A DNA stretch of 64,000 bases, taken from the NCBI GenBank assembly GCA_038025085.1, contig CM076152.1:33669501-33733500 (forward strand), written 5' to 3'. The notes beneath the pieces were generated by a model. That model made no database searches and was not told the origin of the DNA. It saw only the letters and a program-made list of their open reading frames with translations. Numbering within the stretch: position 1 is the stretch's first letter; the number at the start of each line of letters is the position of its first letter. Position numbers and translations under genes: made by a program. This document shows positions 23,191 to 35,649 of this stretch, in pieces. This DNA is from Tetragonia tetragonoides (lineage: Eukaryota; Streptophyta; Magnoliopsida; Caryophyllales; Aizoaceae).

Positions 23191-24098
23191 TACATGTTTA
23201 GATTCAAATTTGAATCTAGAAATATTCTTTTTGAGAGTCCCATATCATCACATTATTGGAAAAGGCCAACAAGTCAAATGACCAATCACAAAGTGACACG
23301 TGACAGTCAACGTAGAGAATTGACACCCCCAAATCCGAAGACATGTACCCGACACGTCATCATGACCAGCCTGGCCCACAAAATCGAAAATGGCAGGCCT
23401 AATACGGAAAAACAACGAAGGTTTCCGTCTGACACCTGATAGGGTATGAGAATTACGTACCCTGCTACTGGCGTCTTCTGTAAATAGACAGTCAATTAAT
23501 TATTTTAGATAATTTTTCTCTCTCTTACACAATTTCCAAGATATTCTTTCTCTCTCTTACCTGCAAGAGTTGACTTGACTTTCCGAGGGGCCTTTTCCGG
23601 AAAATCTCCCGGGGCAGTTATTTGTTGTCTTTTGTATGTCCAACAAACACTCAGTAGATATTTGCAGTTAGAGCTCCTCGCCCCAAACTTGATACTTCAC
23701 AGTCGACCCAAAAAAGAACCCAGAAACAGTTTGACGCTGTATGTGTGGAGCTTGGGCTGCATAGTCTACAAAACCCGATCTAAAGAATACGTAATCTCTT
23801 CTCCTCTTTCCTAACCTCAACCGATAAACACTATGCCAACCCTCGAGGAAGGTAGTTTTATGGTGGAGGACGAGATCACTAGAAGGTCTGTGCAGTCGAG
23901 TGAGACCACTATGTGACGGAGCAGAAGCTAGAAACTACTCTACAAAGCATGCAGACCATGATGATGGCATGCATGCGTAAAGAACAGAGGAAGGGGGGGC
24001 ACAGATGTTCGCCCAAGTAGCGGCTGCTCGCCCAAAGGTAGCTACTATTGGTCGTCATCCCCCCACAGTTGCTGGTCGCCCAAAAACCAATGTGTCAA
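23191..24098 (+). mobile_element. Gypsy-type element remnant, left part (LTR and leader)
   Basis: A segment with CT-rich leader runs (TTTCTCTCTCTTAC twice), followed after 23990 by repeated CTGGTCGCCCAAA words. The same words continue after 34129, where a gag-like frame is found, so both parts belonged to one element later split by the Athila-like insertion. Borders of the LTR are not resolved. Confidence 0.5.
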
Positions 24099-25468
24099 TG
24101 ACACGCCCACAAGTATACGGGTATTATCAAAGTAATACAAAAGATCGTCTCCACAAGGAGTGAGGCGTTTCGAATACCAAATTCTCTAAAATCGAGAAAG
24201 TTAAGCAAATTCAAGTAATTGTGATGATCGGTTCAATTTAACTAGACCTAAAACTAAGCTAAGATGACAAACTAAGATAAGAGGAAAGGATAATCACGAT
24301 TATAAAGTCAAGGATTAAAGATAGAGTTGGGGGTTCACCCAACCAATGACGATCTAATATAATAGATGATAAAACGACATGCAATCGAATGAGCAATTGT
24401 GTAGAGATACTAGGTCAATCAATGACTAAGGGCCTCTCTCAAGGTCACCAAAGAAATACCAAATTCCACCCTTCCACCTATTTTCATGGGTCAAACTTTA
24501 TTGGGCTCATTAAGCAACACCTAGCTCAAACATCTCCAAAAGGAAATCTACCTACTTTCGTAGTGGAATCCATTTGTTTAGTCAATGAAACTCCTATGAT
24601 TACCTTACCCCCTTTCGGTTTTAAGTTAATCACACAAAAGATAAGCCAAGTTCTCACTTAGACATTTTATCAAACACTTGGAGTTCACAAAGCTAAATGC
24701 ACAATAACCCATTCAATCACAATATATTCACATCATCCAAGCATCAAAACACCATAGTTGGGCTAACCCCAACTCTAATAAGAGAGATTAGCCAATAAAC
24801 ATCATGAGAGTAAACAAAATAAACTTCATAATTACAATACCCATAATATTCAACAATAAAGATTTAAACTTGCAAATATTGATAGAAAGAGAGAGAAGAG
24901 AGAAAACTTACAACCAAATACTAAGAATTAAGGAGTTGATTAACACTAATTATAAAAGTTTGCACTCACTAAGGATACTAATCTCACTATTTGAGAGTGT
25001 TTGTTCAAGAACCCTAGAAAATTAGGCTAAGATGAGACCAACCCAAAAAAATGAGAGAAGAAGATATTTATAGGCGAAGAGCCTCGGGCCAAAAAGGTCC
25101 AGAAAAACGCCCCTCTCAGGAAAAACGGGGTCCCCGTTTTTCTGGAGGGGGCCATTTTTTTGGAAATTTGGCCGCGGGCCAAAACAGGCTGGGGGGCCTT
25201 TTTCTGGAGAAAACGCCCCTCCAATCCGTTTTCTTCAACTTGCTCGTGTCTTCGCTTGATTCGATCTCCTTGCGGCTTCTACTTTCGGGTCCTCGCTCCG
25301 GGGTCCTCGGGTACACCTATAAAATGCTCAAAAACCACAAAGACCAAGGAAACGTAATCTAGAAATAGAAAATAAAACTAATCTATCAAAAACGCAAACT
25401 AAAGTGACCAAAGCTAACTAAAACTAAGGAAAAAGTACCCTAAAATATGCACGATTACATGTGCATCA
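24099..25468 (-). mobile_element. Athila-like 3' LTR (complete copy, minus orientation)
   Basis: On the plus strand it starts TGACACGCCCACAAG and ends ACATGTGCATCA. Read on the minus strand, the purine tract CATGGGGGAGTT directly precedes TGATGCACATG, identifying this as a 3' LTR. About 776 bp of it (24693-25468) is repeated at 33347-34128. A GC-rich stretch near 25080-25220 has complementary GGGGTCC/CCGTTTTTCTGG words. No convincing 5 bp target-site duplication was found around the whole element. Confidence 0.72.
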
Positions 25469-27301
25469 AACTCCCCCATGCTAGACTCTTGCTTGTCCTC
25501 AAGCAAGCACCAACCACCAAGACACAAACGATTCAAGAGTCAAACACGAAAGGGTTGAGAGATCGTCATTAAACCGTGATACCAAGGGTGAGCACTAGAC
25601 AAAGGTATCAAGAGCATGAAAAACCATTAAGGGACACAAGAATACCAAAAGATCACATAAGCTCCAAGATTTGACGATAATTCAAGTAGTCACGAAGCAT
25701 GAAAACACTCAACCAACTTGGTGATCCCACTCAAAACATGAAGCAAATTGGTTCGAAAGACCCTCACTTTAGGGAGTGTGGATCACTCAAACTCATATGT
25801 GTTTGAGGGGAAACATTCATTTGTCACTCAAGACTCGAACATCGGTAGTAACTTGCCATAAGCTTGCCTATCCTCTAGGATCTCTACCGCTAGATGACAC
25901 TCCAAATGCAATGATCAAAAGGACTTTTAGGGTTGTAATGTAGGCTCGGGATAGGGTAGGGTATGGATTTGGGTATGTGGACTTAGAGCCAAAAAGCATA
26001 GTGGAGAGAGCAACACCCCTACGGACCTCTCCGGAAAGGCCGAGGGTTGCAAAAAAATAACACCACTAAACAAAAACATTAACTCCACTACTCAAAGACT
26101 ACTCCTTCCAATAATGTAACATTTAAACTCAACATCATCCGAGAACACTTATTCGACCCCTTTTTTTTCTTTCACCATTTTTTTTCTTTTTTTCACAATT
26201 TTTTTTTTTTTAAGATTAACAATTGAACCAACTTTCAAACTACCAATTCATGAAACTAATGATCAACCAAGTTACTCACTTTCCACTATCATACCTCCTC
26301 TTGCTTATTCATAACTTCATAATAATTACCAAACTCCAAATCAATTACCAAGCTCCACTAGCCAAGGCTCGAAAAGGGGGAAACATTTAGGAATTGGCTT
26401 GTAACGTGGTTATCAAAATGAAAGGCTAAAGGCTCAAAAGGGGTATCAAAGGAAAATAAAAAAAAAAAAAAACATGTAAGGTGGGAGGCCATTTAGCTCA
26501 ATGTAGTTCAAAATCATGCTCAAATGAATGCCTTCATCCTATCAATGCAAAAAGGAGTATCGAGTGCAATTTCAATGAAGAGTCAAGACAAGTTCTAGAA
26601 GACTACCAACTGATGTGATTCAAAACACTCATGAAAGACAAGGAACCGAGAAATATGTGTCGGTTTTCATGACTCGAGACCTCACCGGATTCATTTGTCA
26701 ATCATACCAATTGCTTCACGAATTAAATGAGATTACTGAGTGATTGAGGAATGTTTTCATACAAAGGGCCAAGAGAACAAAAGTCAAACAAGAAGTCATG
26801 TCAAACACTTAGGATTGTGCCTCGAAAGGCCTCAAGCTCTTTCAACCAAAGTTAAATGCCGACCAATGGCATCACGAGTTATGGACTACCTCTCTCTAAT
26901 TTTTTTGTATTTTCGGATTTTTCACTAGTACAGAGATACCTATACTACGACGGTTAATTAAAACCCCATACTACGACGGTTCCGTGTCTTGGCAAAACCG
27001 TCGCATATGTGGGCACCATAGAAAATGCTGGAAACTACGACGGTTTTAAAACTGTAGTAGAAACTCATTTACTATGACGGTTATTGAATGGCAACCGTAG
27101 TAGAAATGGATTTAATACGACGGTTTGCTGTGTCACCCGTCGTAGATTGTGTACATACTACTGCGGTTACAAAAATGTACCCGTCGTACAAAGTCTCATT
27201 TTTTATTAAAAAAAATACCGAATATATATATTAATTTGAACCTAATTCAAACATTGATATACAACTGAAATTTAGATTGTCACAAATACTTCACCAAAAA
27301 C

Positions 27302-27306
<5 letters not shown>

Positions 27307-27378
<72 letters not shown>
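27307..27378. repeat. (TA)n microsatellite
   Basis: About 36 uninterrupted TA units inside the CACTA element. Confidence 0.95.
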
Positions 27379-27383
<5 letters not shown>

Positions 27384-28062
27384 CTAACAGTACAAAATGT
27401 ATATAGCTTGCCAATGTTTTGGTTTTTAGGGGCTCCTGCGAGCGTATAAATAACTCCAAGGGTATTATAGAGACCCAACACCATATACATTTTGTTTACT
27501 CCTGGAAGTCCATTTACAGCAGCACAACCGCCAAATATGAGCATGTTTGTGATCCTCCATCTGACAAATTAGAGACACAAACAGAAAGAGAAATAAAGGG
27601 TCAATTTCATAAGGTAAATGAGACACACCGAGATAACAAACGAAGCCAAATTTACTTTCATGAAACGATAGAAAGTCATCCCAACAAGATCCATATATAC
27701 TAAGTCAAAGCATTATTAACTTTGCTCTACATCCACCACCACCACCAACCAGGAGTAAATAACCATGTTCAAGATCCAAAAAGATAGCTCTGTGTACCTC
27801 TTAACAATAAAATTAAAACCTCAAGCTGGTAATCATGAAGCTTTCTTCCTTCCATCCATTCAGGCTGCTCATCCAACTTCTCCAGACTCCCTAAAGAGAT
27901 GAACTTCCTCTAAAATTAATAAATAAATTTGTTTGCACAGTGTAGAAAAATGGTACACTGCAATCTGAGAAAAGAACAAGTAAATAGCATGAACTATTCA
28001 ACTGCTAGTGACCAAACATCATTTGAAATAACCAAACCAGCCAAGCTAAGCAAGTCGATGTG

Positions 28063-28330
28063 ACAGCAGTCTGCTCTCACAGCTGTTGCTGTTGTAACAG
28101 CTGTTGTCACTGCGGCTGTTCGCAGCTACTGTTGTGACAGCAGCTGCTGCCACGGCTGTTGTTGGCAGCTACTGTTGTGACAGCAGCTGATGGCTGCTGC
28201 CACGGCAGCTGCTGGCTGCGGCTGTTGGCAGCTGCTGGCTGCTGCCACGACTGCTGCTGCTGGCTGCTTCCACGGCTGCTGCCACGGCTGCTGCTGGCTG
28301 CTGTCAGGGTGGCTGCTGGTTGCTGTCACG
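28063..28330. repeat. GC-rich CAGCTGCTG/GCCACGGCTG repeat tract
   Basis: Variable repeats of GGCTGCTG, CAGCTGCTG, TGTTGTGACAGCAG and TGCCACGGCTG make a strongly GC-rich island in an AT-rich element. The frames through it encode only Gln/Ala or Leu/Cys-rich low-complexity chains, so no gene is called. Confidence 0.8.
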
Positions 28331-29155
28331 ATGACAACATGTGTCACACTTTAGAAGTAGATGCAAGCACATGGATTCTTCGATCTTAGGCCCCAAAATT
28401 AAAATCTTTTTTTAAGCAATAGGAAACCAATATCTATGTTACCCAACTAATAGATCTTTTACTTAATTAGAGATAAGCAATTCCAAGTAACAACATCTGA
28501 AGAATGCTAAAACTACTGCCAACAACAACAAGACTATGCAAACTACTGAACAAAATGGTCAGCTGACAAACTCAAGCAATATCAGACACATATTCTGTAA
28601 TTGAACTAAGAAATATTTTACTCAATGAGAAATAACCTATTTCAAGTAACAGAATCTAAAGAATGCCAAAACTACTAACGACTCCAACAACACTATGCAA
28701 ACTCCTGAACAAAATGGTGAACTAACAAACTCAAACTACAGTAAAAAACTAAACTCATTTTTCAGAGTTATCCAACAAAACAATTTGATCAACTATCAAA
28801 CTCAAACAACAGCAAAACAAAACCCATATTTCTGAGTTACCCAAAATAAGCAAATTTTCAGTTAAGTAGTGACAAATGACAAATCAATTCCAAGTAACAA
28901 AATCTTACTATGAAAGAAAACCAACTTGTTATTTTGGATTCAGTTGTTGATAATAACCAATTGAAAAGGATAATCTTGAGTATAATGCCTTCTTCAATTT
29001 CCTCAATCAATGATCTTTTAGGAGGAAAAATCACTCCAACTCAGGCTAATTGCTGTTACTTTTGCACCTAAGATTCAATTTATACGCACCAAAAAACGGA
29101 TTTGTTTATCTTGTTGACATGTTCTGAAATACCCATCTCACAATTGGCAGGATAT

Positions 29156-29199
29156 TCTGATCATTTCTTATCAAAAAAAAAAAAAAAACTCTGATCATT
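29156..29199 (+). mobile_element. Micro-retroposon footprint inside the CACTA element (24 bp insert)
   Basis: TCTGATCATT is duplicated at 29156-29165 and 29190-29199. The insert starts TCTTATC followed by about 16 A. It has the same 3' end as the insert near 20622. Confidence 0.75.
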
Positions 29200-30252
29200 A
29201 GAACGAACAAAAAATCTATTAAGTTAATCAAATCACTCAAAACTCCAGTACCAAAATTCAACAACAATAAAAAAATTCAACCAAAATCAGGACGGAGAAA
29301 ATGAGGAAAACATACCCAAAGCTTCGCAAAGTTTCAGAGTTTATATTAGAGATGCGTCAACGGAAGGCGAGTCGTTAATCGGTGACGGCGCGTCGTCACA
29401 GAAATCTGACGAAAACCTAATCCCCAACTCAGCGATTAGGGCTTGATTTAAACCCATAAAACCGAGAAAGAAGAGGTGCCTTTTGGGAGGAACTGAGAGA
29501 AGAAGATAGAGAATATGAGAGAGAGAGAGTGGGAAGAACTGCTTAGGGTTCAAACGCCAGTTTATTTCCTCCAAAGTATGTTTTTCACGCTTTAGTCCTT
29601 TTTCTGGTAACAGCAACTCAGCAAGGGATTTTTTTTAATTTCATTTCTACTACGGGTCAATCCATCAACCGTAGTAGAAAATAAATACTACTCCGGTTTT
29701 GTATACAACCGTCGTAGTATATACACCCCAAGCATTTTTCCTCTTCATTTATTTGCAAAACTGCCACCGCCTCTCAAACTACTACGGTTTCACAACAACC
29801 GTAGTAGTTTATATGTCGTAGTATTTAGTTTCTGCACTATTTTTTTTTTTTTACAATGCAGACTAGATGAATGCAAACTAGAACATGGTTAATGCATTCT
29901 ACATGATATGCAACTAAACGGATTAAAATGATACCTAGCATGCTCCTATATGCAAGAATTCAATAGAGTAACTACCTTACTCACAACACATCAACACCAA
30001 ACTCGTACCTACCACTATAACATACCAACAACCACAAGTCCACAACCAACCAACAAAAACATATAAGATCCACCAACCAACACACAATCACCACACATCA
30101 TCAACGCCACAACCAACAACCACATACATCCAACATAAAAGATCCACCAACCAACAAAAACATCATAAGACACCCCCCATGCTAAGACATGCATTGTCCC
30201 CAATATAAGAAAACGATAAAAGGGTAGGGAGGGGAGGGGGAACTTACAATGC

Positions 30253-31764
30253 TCATTGAGGCGATGGGTGTTGGTTGAAATGCCAAGTACTCCATTGTTG
30301 GAGTATGTCGTTCATGGTCCCCATGGTGGAATTCACAAGGTGAAGAGAAGTATCCTCATTTGTTAATTGATTTTGCATTTGATCAATCCTTGTTGTCATG
30401 TTGTCCATCGACGATTGCATGCGTCGATGATCACCCTCCAATGAGGTGATCCGGTGGTTCAAATGCTCATACCCATGATAGGGGCGGGAGTCGTTACCAT
30501 GCTCATGATGTGAGTAGTAATCAGTAGCATTGTAGGTTTGGGGCACATAAGTATGCCACCCACTTTCTTGGTGTGGAAAGGCTAAGTAATCCCAATCGCC
30601 TACCGTATTGCTCGGTTCCCCCCACTCTTCCGGGGCATTGTCACCTTCATTTTCATTGTTCTCCCCTTCTCCATCACCATTATCCTCCTCTTCCCCATGG
30701 TCACCTCCCTCATGCTCATCTCCCGCCAAAGCCTCTCGGTAATCCCGGTTGTTCTCCAACAAGGAGTCATATTTCCAATTCTCCTCCTTTGATGGGTCGG
30801 TGAGATCATTGAGAACGGTGAAACCGGTGATTGGTGTTTCATTGACCCACACCAAACATTTTCATTGTTGTCCAACCCTAGCCAAGAGCTTTGCTTGAGT
30901 GGCGAATAAGATTTCAAGTCTCGTTATGCCGGGAATTGGATTTCTCGTCAATCGATCACCAAGACCCATTCCTTTTATGAGCGAGGTTACAAAACCACCC
31001 ATGATAGTGGGTTTATTGGTTTTGATTGCCCTGGTCTTCCCCATTTGGAGGGAAAGATATGGCCCGGCATCCACTCTCTTGTCGTTGATCAATGCCCAAA
31101 GAAAAAAAAGTTCCGACGCCTTCACATTGTGTTGGCTATCGTGCCTTCCTAGAATTGTATTAGCCAAGACCTTCCACATATACCGAATTGTCGGATTGTG
31201 GATTTGGGTACCGTGCGACTTACTTGCACCCCATTCACCATGACCAATCTTACTCCAAAATGCAACTTGGTCAAAATCCTCCTCACTCGGCTTATACAAG
31301 CCTCCCATCGGCAACCCAAGGTATTTACAAAATTGAGACAAAGAAAACTCATAACATTGGTTAAAGAGGCGGAATGAAACCATCCCCTTTGCCTTTCCTT
31401 TATGGCTCTCAATTCTAGTCCCAAACGAACTTAACACCTCAAGTGAAGGTTCAAGGTACGTGGGATCCTTCTTTCCCCAAAATGTCCCCCAACTTTGTTT
31501 TCGAACCCATTTATCAATATGACCATCAATACCCAAAATTTCCATCACATTTTCACAAGCATAACGGGTAGGGACAACACCTCTAGCAACTAAAGTGCAA
31601 AATTTAGCACGATGGTGCTCATTGTACATGACAATGTGAGGGTAATGAGGGTGGGGAGGGAGGTCGATACCTTGGGGTGCTCCATTAATGAGAATGCTTG
31701 GTGGCGGAGGTGCATTTGACGAAGAGGCTTCACCACTAGCTCTTGCCCTTTTCCTTGGTGCCAT
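30253..31764 (-). pseudogene. Athila ORF-1-like frame with one in-frame stop
   Basis: Minus-strand frame from ATG at 31764 (MAPRKRARASGEASSS) runs 300 codons to a TGA at 30864-30862, then continues in the same frame to 30253. The first part resembles the ATHILA ORF-1 family of plant gypsy elements, with a basic N-terminus and conserved segments such as SQFCKYLGLP and ANTILGRHDS. The second part is acidic (GEEEDNGDGEGENNENEG), then has a heptad-like, probably coiled-coil stretch (MDNMTTRIDQMQNQL). The role of this product is not established; it follows pol in such elements. Confidence 0.72.
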
Positions 31765-33047
31765 GTTCCTAAAATTCAACCTTGGAACAAAATATTCACC
31801 AAAGACCCACAAGCTATCTCAACAAAAACCGTCACAAAAACAAAACTCACGACCACTCACCTCAAAACCTTGAACGGGATTGCAATGAGAGTGTTGAGAG
31901 CATCCAAGAACACCCCTTGAAAACTTCCCCAACTTAATTTTGAATTTTCGGATTTTTGAGGGGTTGGTTTTGGAGAAGTGCAAAAAAATTGAGAATTTTG
32001 GGGTTTTTATGAGGGAAAAAGAGAATGGGGGCTTGGGTGAGGTAAAATGGAGCTTTTGTAGAGGAAAATGGTGAAGAGGTTGAGTTTTTTTGAAGGTGGA
32101 TGACAATGGTGGGAAGTTGGGGTTGAAGATGAGAAGAGAGAGAAAATGTATGAAAATTGGGGTTTTGTGGTGAGAGAAAGATGCGTAAGTGATGGGTATT
32201 GGAAGATTTGTGGAAATGGTGAAAGAATTTGGGTGGATTTGATGAGATTATGGGTAAATGATAATTGGGGGTTAGGGTTTGAGAAGAGAGAGAAAGGGAT
32301 TTGAGTGGGAAGATGGTAGAGGTGAGTGAGAGTGAGGGGGAGCTCGGGTAGGGGAGGGGGGAAGAGGGGTGCCCGAGTAAGTGCACGTGCGGTTTGTATC
32401 ACGCACAACTTCCAGAAAAAACGGCCCTCTGAGAAAAAATGGGGTGGCCGTTTTCCTCTAGGGGGCCGTTTTTCTGGAATTTTTGGCGAGAACGCCAAAA
32501 AGCTGGCGACCCCGTTTTTCTTTGCCAAAATGGGGTATGGTCGCTTTGACCCCCGTTTTTCTGCGGTGCGCCTCCAAAATGCCTCAAATACTCAATTCTC
32601 ATTTCGTGGGAATCCTTTCCACCTTGGTTGATCCCGAGTCATTTATGCCGAGGCAACGACATCTCAAATACCCATTTCCACACATGTGAACCACAAGATG
32701 ACCCGGCTTCACAAATCCCGAACCAACAATTCACCCCAAAATCACTATTCCCCCTCATAACATTCAACATTCATCGATGCGGGTACCTATGCATAAAAAC
32801 AACCCAAAATCCATTAAATCCAAGGAAATCAAGTGACACAAAACGCAAAATATTTTCTATATACAATTTTTTTTTTTTCATTTTTCATTTTCTCATGTTT
32901 TTGTTTGTTTTCCTTGTTTTTCACCCCTTTTTTTTTCAACAAAAAGAAAGCAAAAATGAAAGAAAATAAAGCAAGTAAAAAGATTGCTTGGGTTGACTCC
33001 CAAGAAACACGCTCGTTTTAGGTCATGAGCTCGACCCCTTGTGAAAT

Positions 33048-33346
33048 TCACGCACTAGGAGGAGAAGAGAGGGTATAGACCACCTTCTCCTCGATCAGTT
33101 CTCCCGCCAAGTAGTGTTTGAGCCTTTGACCATTCACTTTGAACGGTTCGGCTCCCTCTTGCGTAGGGCGGACTTCAACCGAGCCATATGGGACTACTCG
33201 AACCACTTTGAAAGGTCCGAACCATCTAGAACGAAGCTTGCCCGGAAAGAGTTTCAATCTTGAGTTGAACAAAAGGACAAGATCATCCTCATGAAACTCT
33301 CTCCTCATGATATGCTTGTCATGCCACTTCTTGAGACTAACCCCAA
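33048..33346 (-). pseudogene. C-terminal end of gypsy integrase
   Basis: Minus-strand frame contains [39 protein letters not shown] and [10 protein letters not shown], the usual C-terminal segment of Athila/Tat integrases. It is fused at 33346 directly to truncated LTR sequence, which shows that everything between the LTR and this point was deleted. Confidence 0.8.
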
Positions 33347-34128
33347 CTAAATGCACAATAACCCATTCAATCACAATATATTCACATCATCCAAGCATCA
33401 AAACACCATAGTTGGGCTAACCCCAACTCTAATAAGAGAGATTAGCCAATAAACATCATGAGATTAAACAAAATAAACTTCATAATGACAATACCCATAA
33501 TATTCAACAACAAACATTTAAACTTGCAAATATTGATAGAAAGAGATAGAAGAGAGAAAACTTACAACCAAATACTAAGGATTAAGGAGTTGATTAACAC
33601 TAATTATAAAAGTTTGCACTCACTAAGGATACTAATCTCACTATTTGAGAGTGTTTGTTCAAGAACCTTAGAAAATTAGGCTAAGATGAGACCAACCCGA
33701 AAAAATGAGAGAAGAAGATATTTATAGGCGGAGAGGCTCGGGCTAAAAAGGTCCAGAAAAACGCCCCTCTCAGGAAAAACGGGGTCCCCGTTTTTCTGGG
33801 GGGGCCCTTTTTTGGGAAATTTGGCCGCGGGCCAAAACAGGCTTGGGGGCCATTTTTCTGGAGAAAACGCCCATCCAGTCCGTTTTCTTCAACTTGCTCA
33901 TGTCTTCGCTTGATTCGATCTCCTTGCGGCTTGCGGCTTCTACTTTCGGGTCCTTGCTCCGGGGTCCTCGGATACACCTATAAATGCTCAAAAACCACAA
34001 AAACCAAGGAAATGTAATCTAGAAATAGAAAATAAAACTAATCTATCAAAAACGCAAACTAAAGTGACCAAAGCTAACTAAAACTAAGGAAAAAGTACCC
34101 CAAAATATGCACGATTACATGTGCATCA
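33347..34128 (-). mobile_element. Athila-like 5' LTR, truncated
   Basis: Matches 24693-25468 closely, with small indels such as a duplicated TGCGGCT near 33925. The remaining 590 bp of the LTR, the primer binding site and the start of the internal region are missing. It ends ACATGTGCATCA at 34128. Confidence 0.82.
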
Positions 34129-34657
34129 TTCCACTGGAAGACAGTTAATCTTGAAAGTTCGCCAAGACCACTCAATGGCTGGTCGCCCAAAAGATCTCTC
34201 CCATGGTCACCCTTTGCCCAGGCGCGAGGGTAAAAGGCAAGCTGACCCTCAGCTCGCCCACAGGACAGGTTTTGTACCCACCCTTACTAGAGGTCCTCAT
34301 AGGATAGATGCAAGGTAATACTTGGACAATTAAAACTACTCAACCAACAGAAGAGTCATTTGGCAAATTCGAATTCCACACCGTTTATGGCGGACAGCCA
34401 GTACCCAGTACCCAGTGCATCTCAATTCTCATCTCTGAGGCATCCTCCGAACCCAGGCCACGAGGCCAAGGGCCACCCCAAAAGACTTCATTGCCCCCAA
34501 AACCGAGAGTAGCCTCTATGGCTTCTTATGCTAGGAAAACTAACCCGGACGACCACTTGGATGTCTTTGAGTCAAAAATGATGTTGCAAGCAACTAGTGA
34601 TGCAGTTTGGTGCAGATATTTCCAATCGACCTTGACTGAAACAACTTTTAGTCGGCT
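34129..34657 (+). pseudogene. Gypsy-type gag fragment (right part of the split remnant)
   Basis: A plus-strand frame covering about 34460-34657 contains RVASMASYARKTNPDDHLD, FESKMMLQATSDAVWCRYF and STLTETTFSRLF, resembling the start of a retrotransposon gag domain of Tat-like gypsy elements (typically DPDDHL...F...M.L...SDA..CR.F). Upstream are CTGGTCGCCCAAA words shared with 24000-24090. It ends where SDR3 upstream flank begins. Confidence 0.55.
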
Positions 34658-35110
34658 CTTTACCAAATATTTTTAACAATCAGTTTCCATTACGAGTTAG
34701 TCAAGCCTACTAATACAACCATTTGACAACAATCAACTGATCAAACCAACTACCACCCACCAAGACACAAACTGCGAGTTACGTGCCAAACAAAGTCATT
34801 GACATATAACAATGACACACTAATTTCTAATCTCAAGATTAGGACAGTAGTGCAGTACTCTCTATTCACGCTCAATACGAGTAGGATCTGGAACTATCTT
34901 TCCACTCAACAACATTTCTCCAGTACTTATGACTTGTGAGTCCAATGCTAAATGCTTATATAAGTAATAAAGGGTCCACAAAAACCACAAAGTCCACAAG
35001 GACCACAACAATTGGTGATCACTCGATCAATACCTCTCGAACAATAAAATGCCACACAAATCCTTTCTCTCCTTCTTTCTCATCCACATCTCCAGGCCAG
35101 TAGCACAAAA
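34658..35110 (+). promoter_or_regulatory. Upstream region of SDR3, paralogous to that of SDR2
   Basis: Closely matches 20650-21385 except that the MITE at 20697-20967 is absent. TATATAA at 34957-34963 is a plausible TATA box, about 150 bp before the start codon. Confidence 0.7.
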
Positions 35111-35649
35111 ATGGAACCCAACACTACCTCCTCCTCAATCTCTCTCCTCCCTTTACAAGACAGAGTCGCCATCGTCACCGGCGCCTCTCGCGAAATTGGA
35201 AAAGCAATCTCTCTCCACTTAGCCTCTCTTGGGGCCAAACTCGTCATCAACTACACCTCAAACTCATCCCAATCCTTAGCCAACAACTTCGTTTCGCAAA
35301 TCAATTCACTTTCTTTCTCATCCACCTCATCATCCACCGCAACTCTACGGGCCGTGGCTATACAAGTCGACGTCTCGGACGAAACATAAGTCAAATCCCT
35401 CTTCGACACGGCCGAACAAATCTTCAAAACCCAACCCCACATCCTAGTCACAAACGCGGGCGTGTTAGACGCAAAATACCCATCTATTTCCAACACGACC
35501 GTGTCAGACTTCGACCGTGTTTTTTCAATCAACACCCGCGGCACGTTCTTATGCATGAAAGAAGGAGCTAAACGGATCAAACACGGTGGAGGTGGGAGGA
35601 TAGTGACCGTGTCGACATCGCTAGTGGCTGCGTTACAACCTGGGTACGG
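35111..35649 (+). pseudogene. SDR3, 5' part of a split short-chain dehydrogenase pseudogene
   Basis: Highly similar to SDR2 from the ATG onward. Three lesions are visible. The Rossmann motif reads TGASREIG, so a cofactor-contacting Gly is replaced by Glu. CAA has become TAA at 35387-35389, giving a stop after codon 92. The frame then continues without shift to the copia insertion just after PGYG, before the catalytic Tyr. The sequence also has a short insertion of Ser/Thr codons after SLSFS relative to SDR2. The 3' part resumes at 54248. Confidence 0.92.

Larger units (their letters stand above)
26923..29839. mobile_element. Non-autonomous CACTA element (about 2.9 kb)
   Basis: The left end is CACTAGTACAGAGATACC at 26923. 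Right-end sequence read in reverse (TAGTGCAGAAACTAAATACTACGAC from 29839) aligns with it, though the final bases of the right terminus are degenerate. Both subterminal regions carry many copies of CTACGACGGTT or its complement CCGTCGTAG, the kind of repeated transposase-binding sites seen in En/Spm elements. No transposase frame was found. A TA microsatellite and a GCTG-rich tract lie inside. Confidence 0.78.
25469..33346 (-). mobile_element. Athila-like element internal region, gag-pol mostly deleted
   Basis: In minus orientation the order is truncated 5' LTR, end of integrase, Athila ORF-1-like frame, long AT-rich 3' non-coding region with an inserted CACTA element, purine tract, 3' LTR. 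Gag, protease, reverse transcriptase, RNase H and most of integrase are absent. Several stretches without genes (25469-26922, 29840-30252, 31765-33047) are low-complexity or AT-rich non-coding element sequence, including T-rich runs near 26160-26215 and 32866-32940. Confidence 0.7.

Noticed and set aside
32007..32528. Minus-strand Ser/Pro-rich frames upstream of the Athila ORF-1-like frame
   Set aside because: Several overlapping frames in low-complexity CT/GA-rich sequence; a leader region is more likely.
24804..33679. Duplicated 73-codon frames in the two Athila-like LTR copies
   Set aside because: They occur at equivalent LTR positions and reflect LTR identity; composition is AT-rich and no domain is seen.
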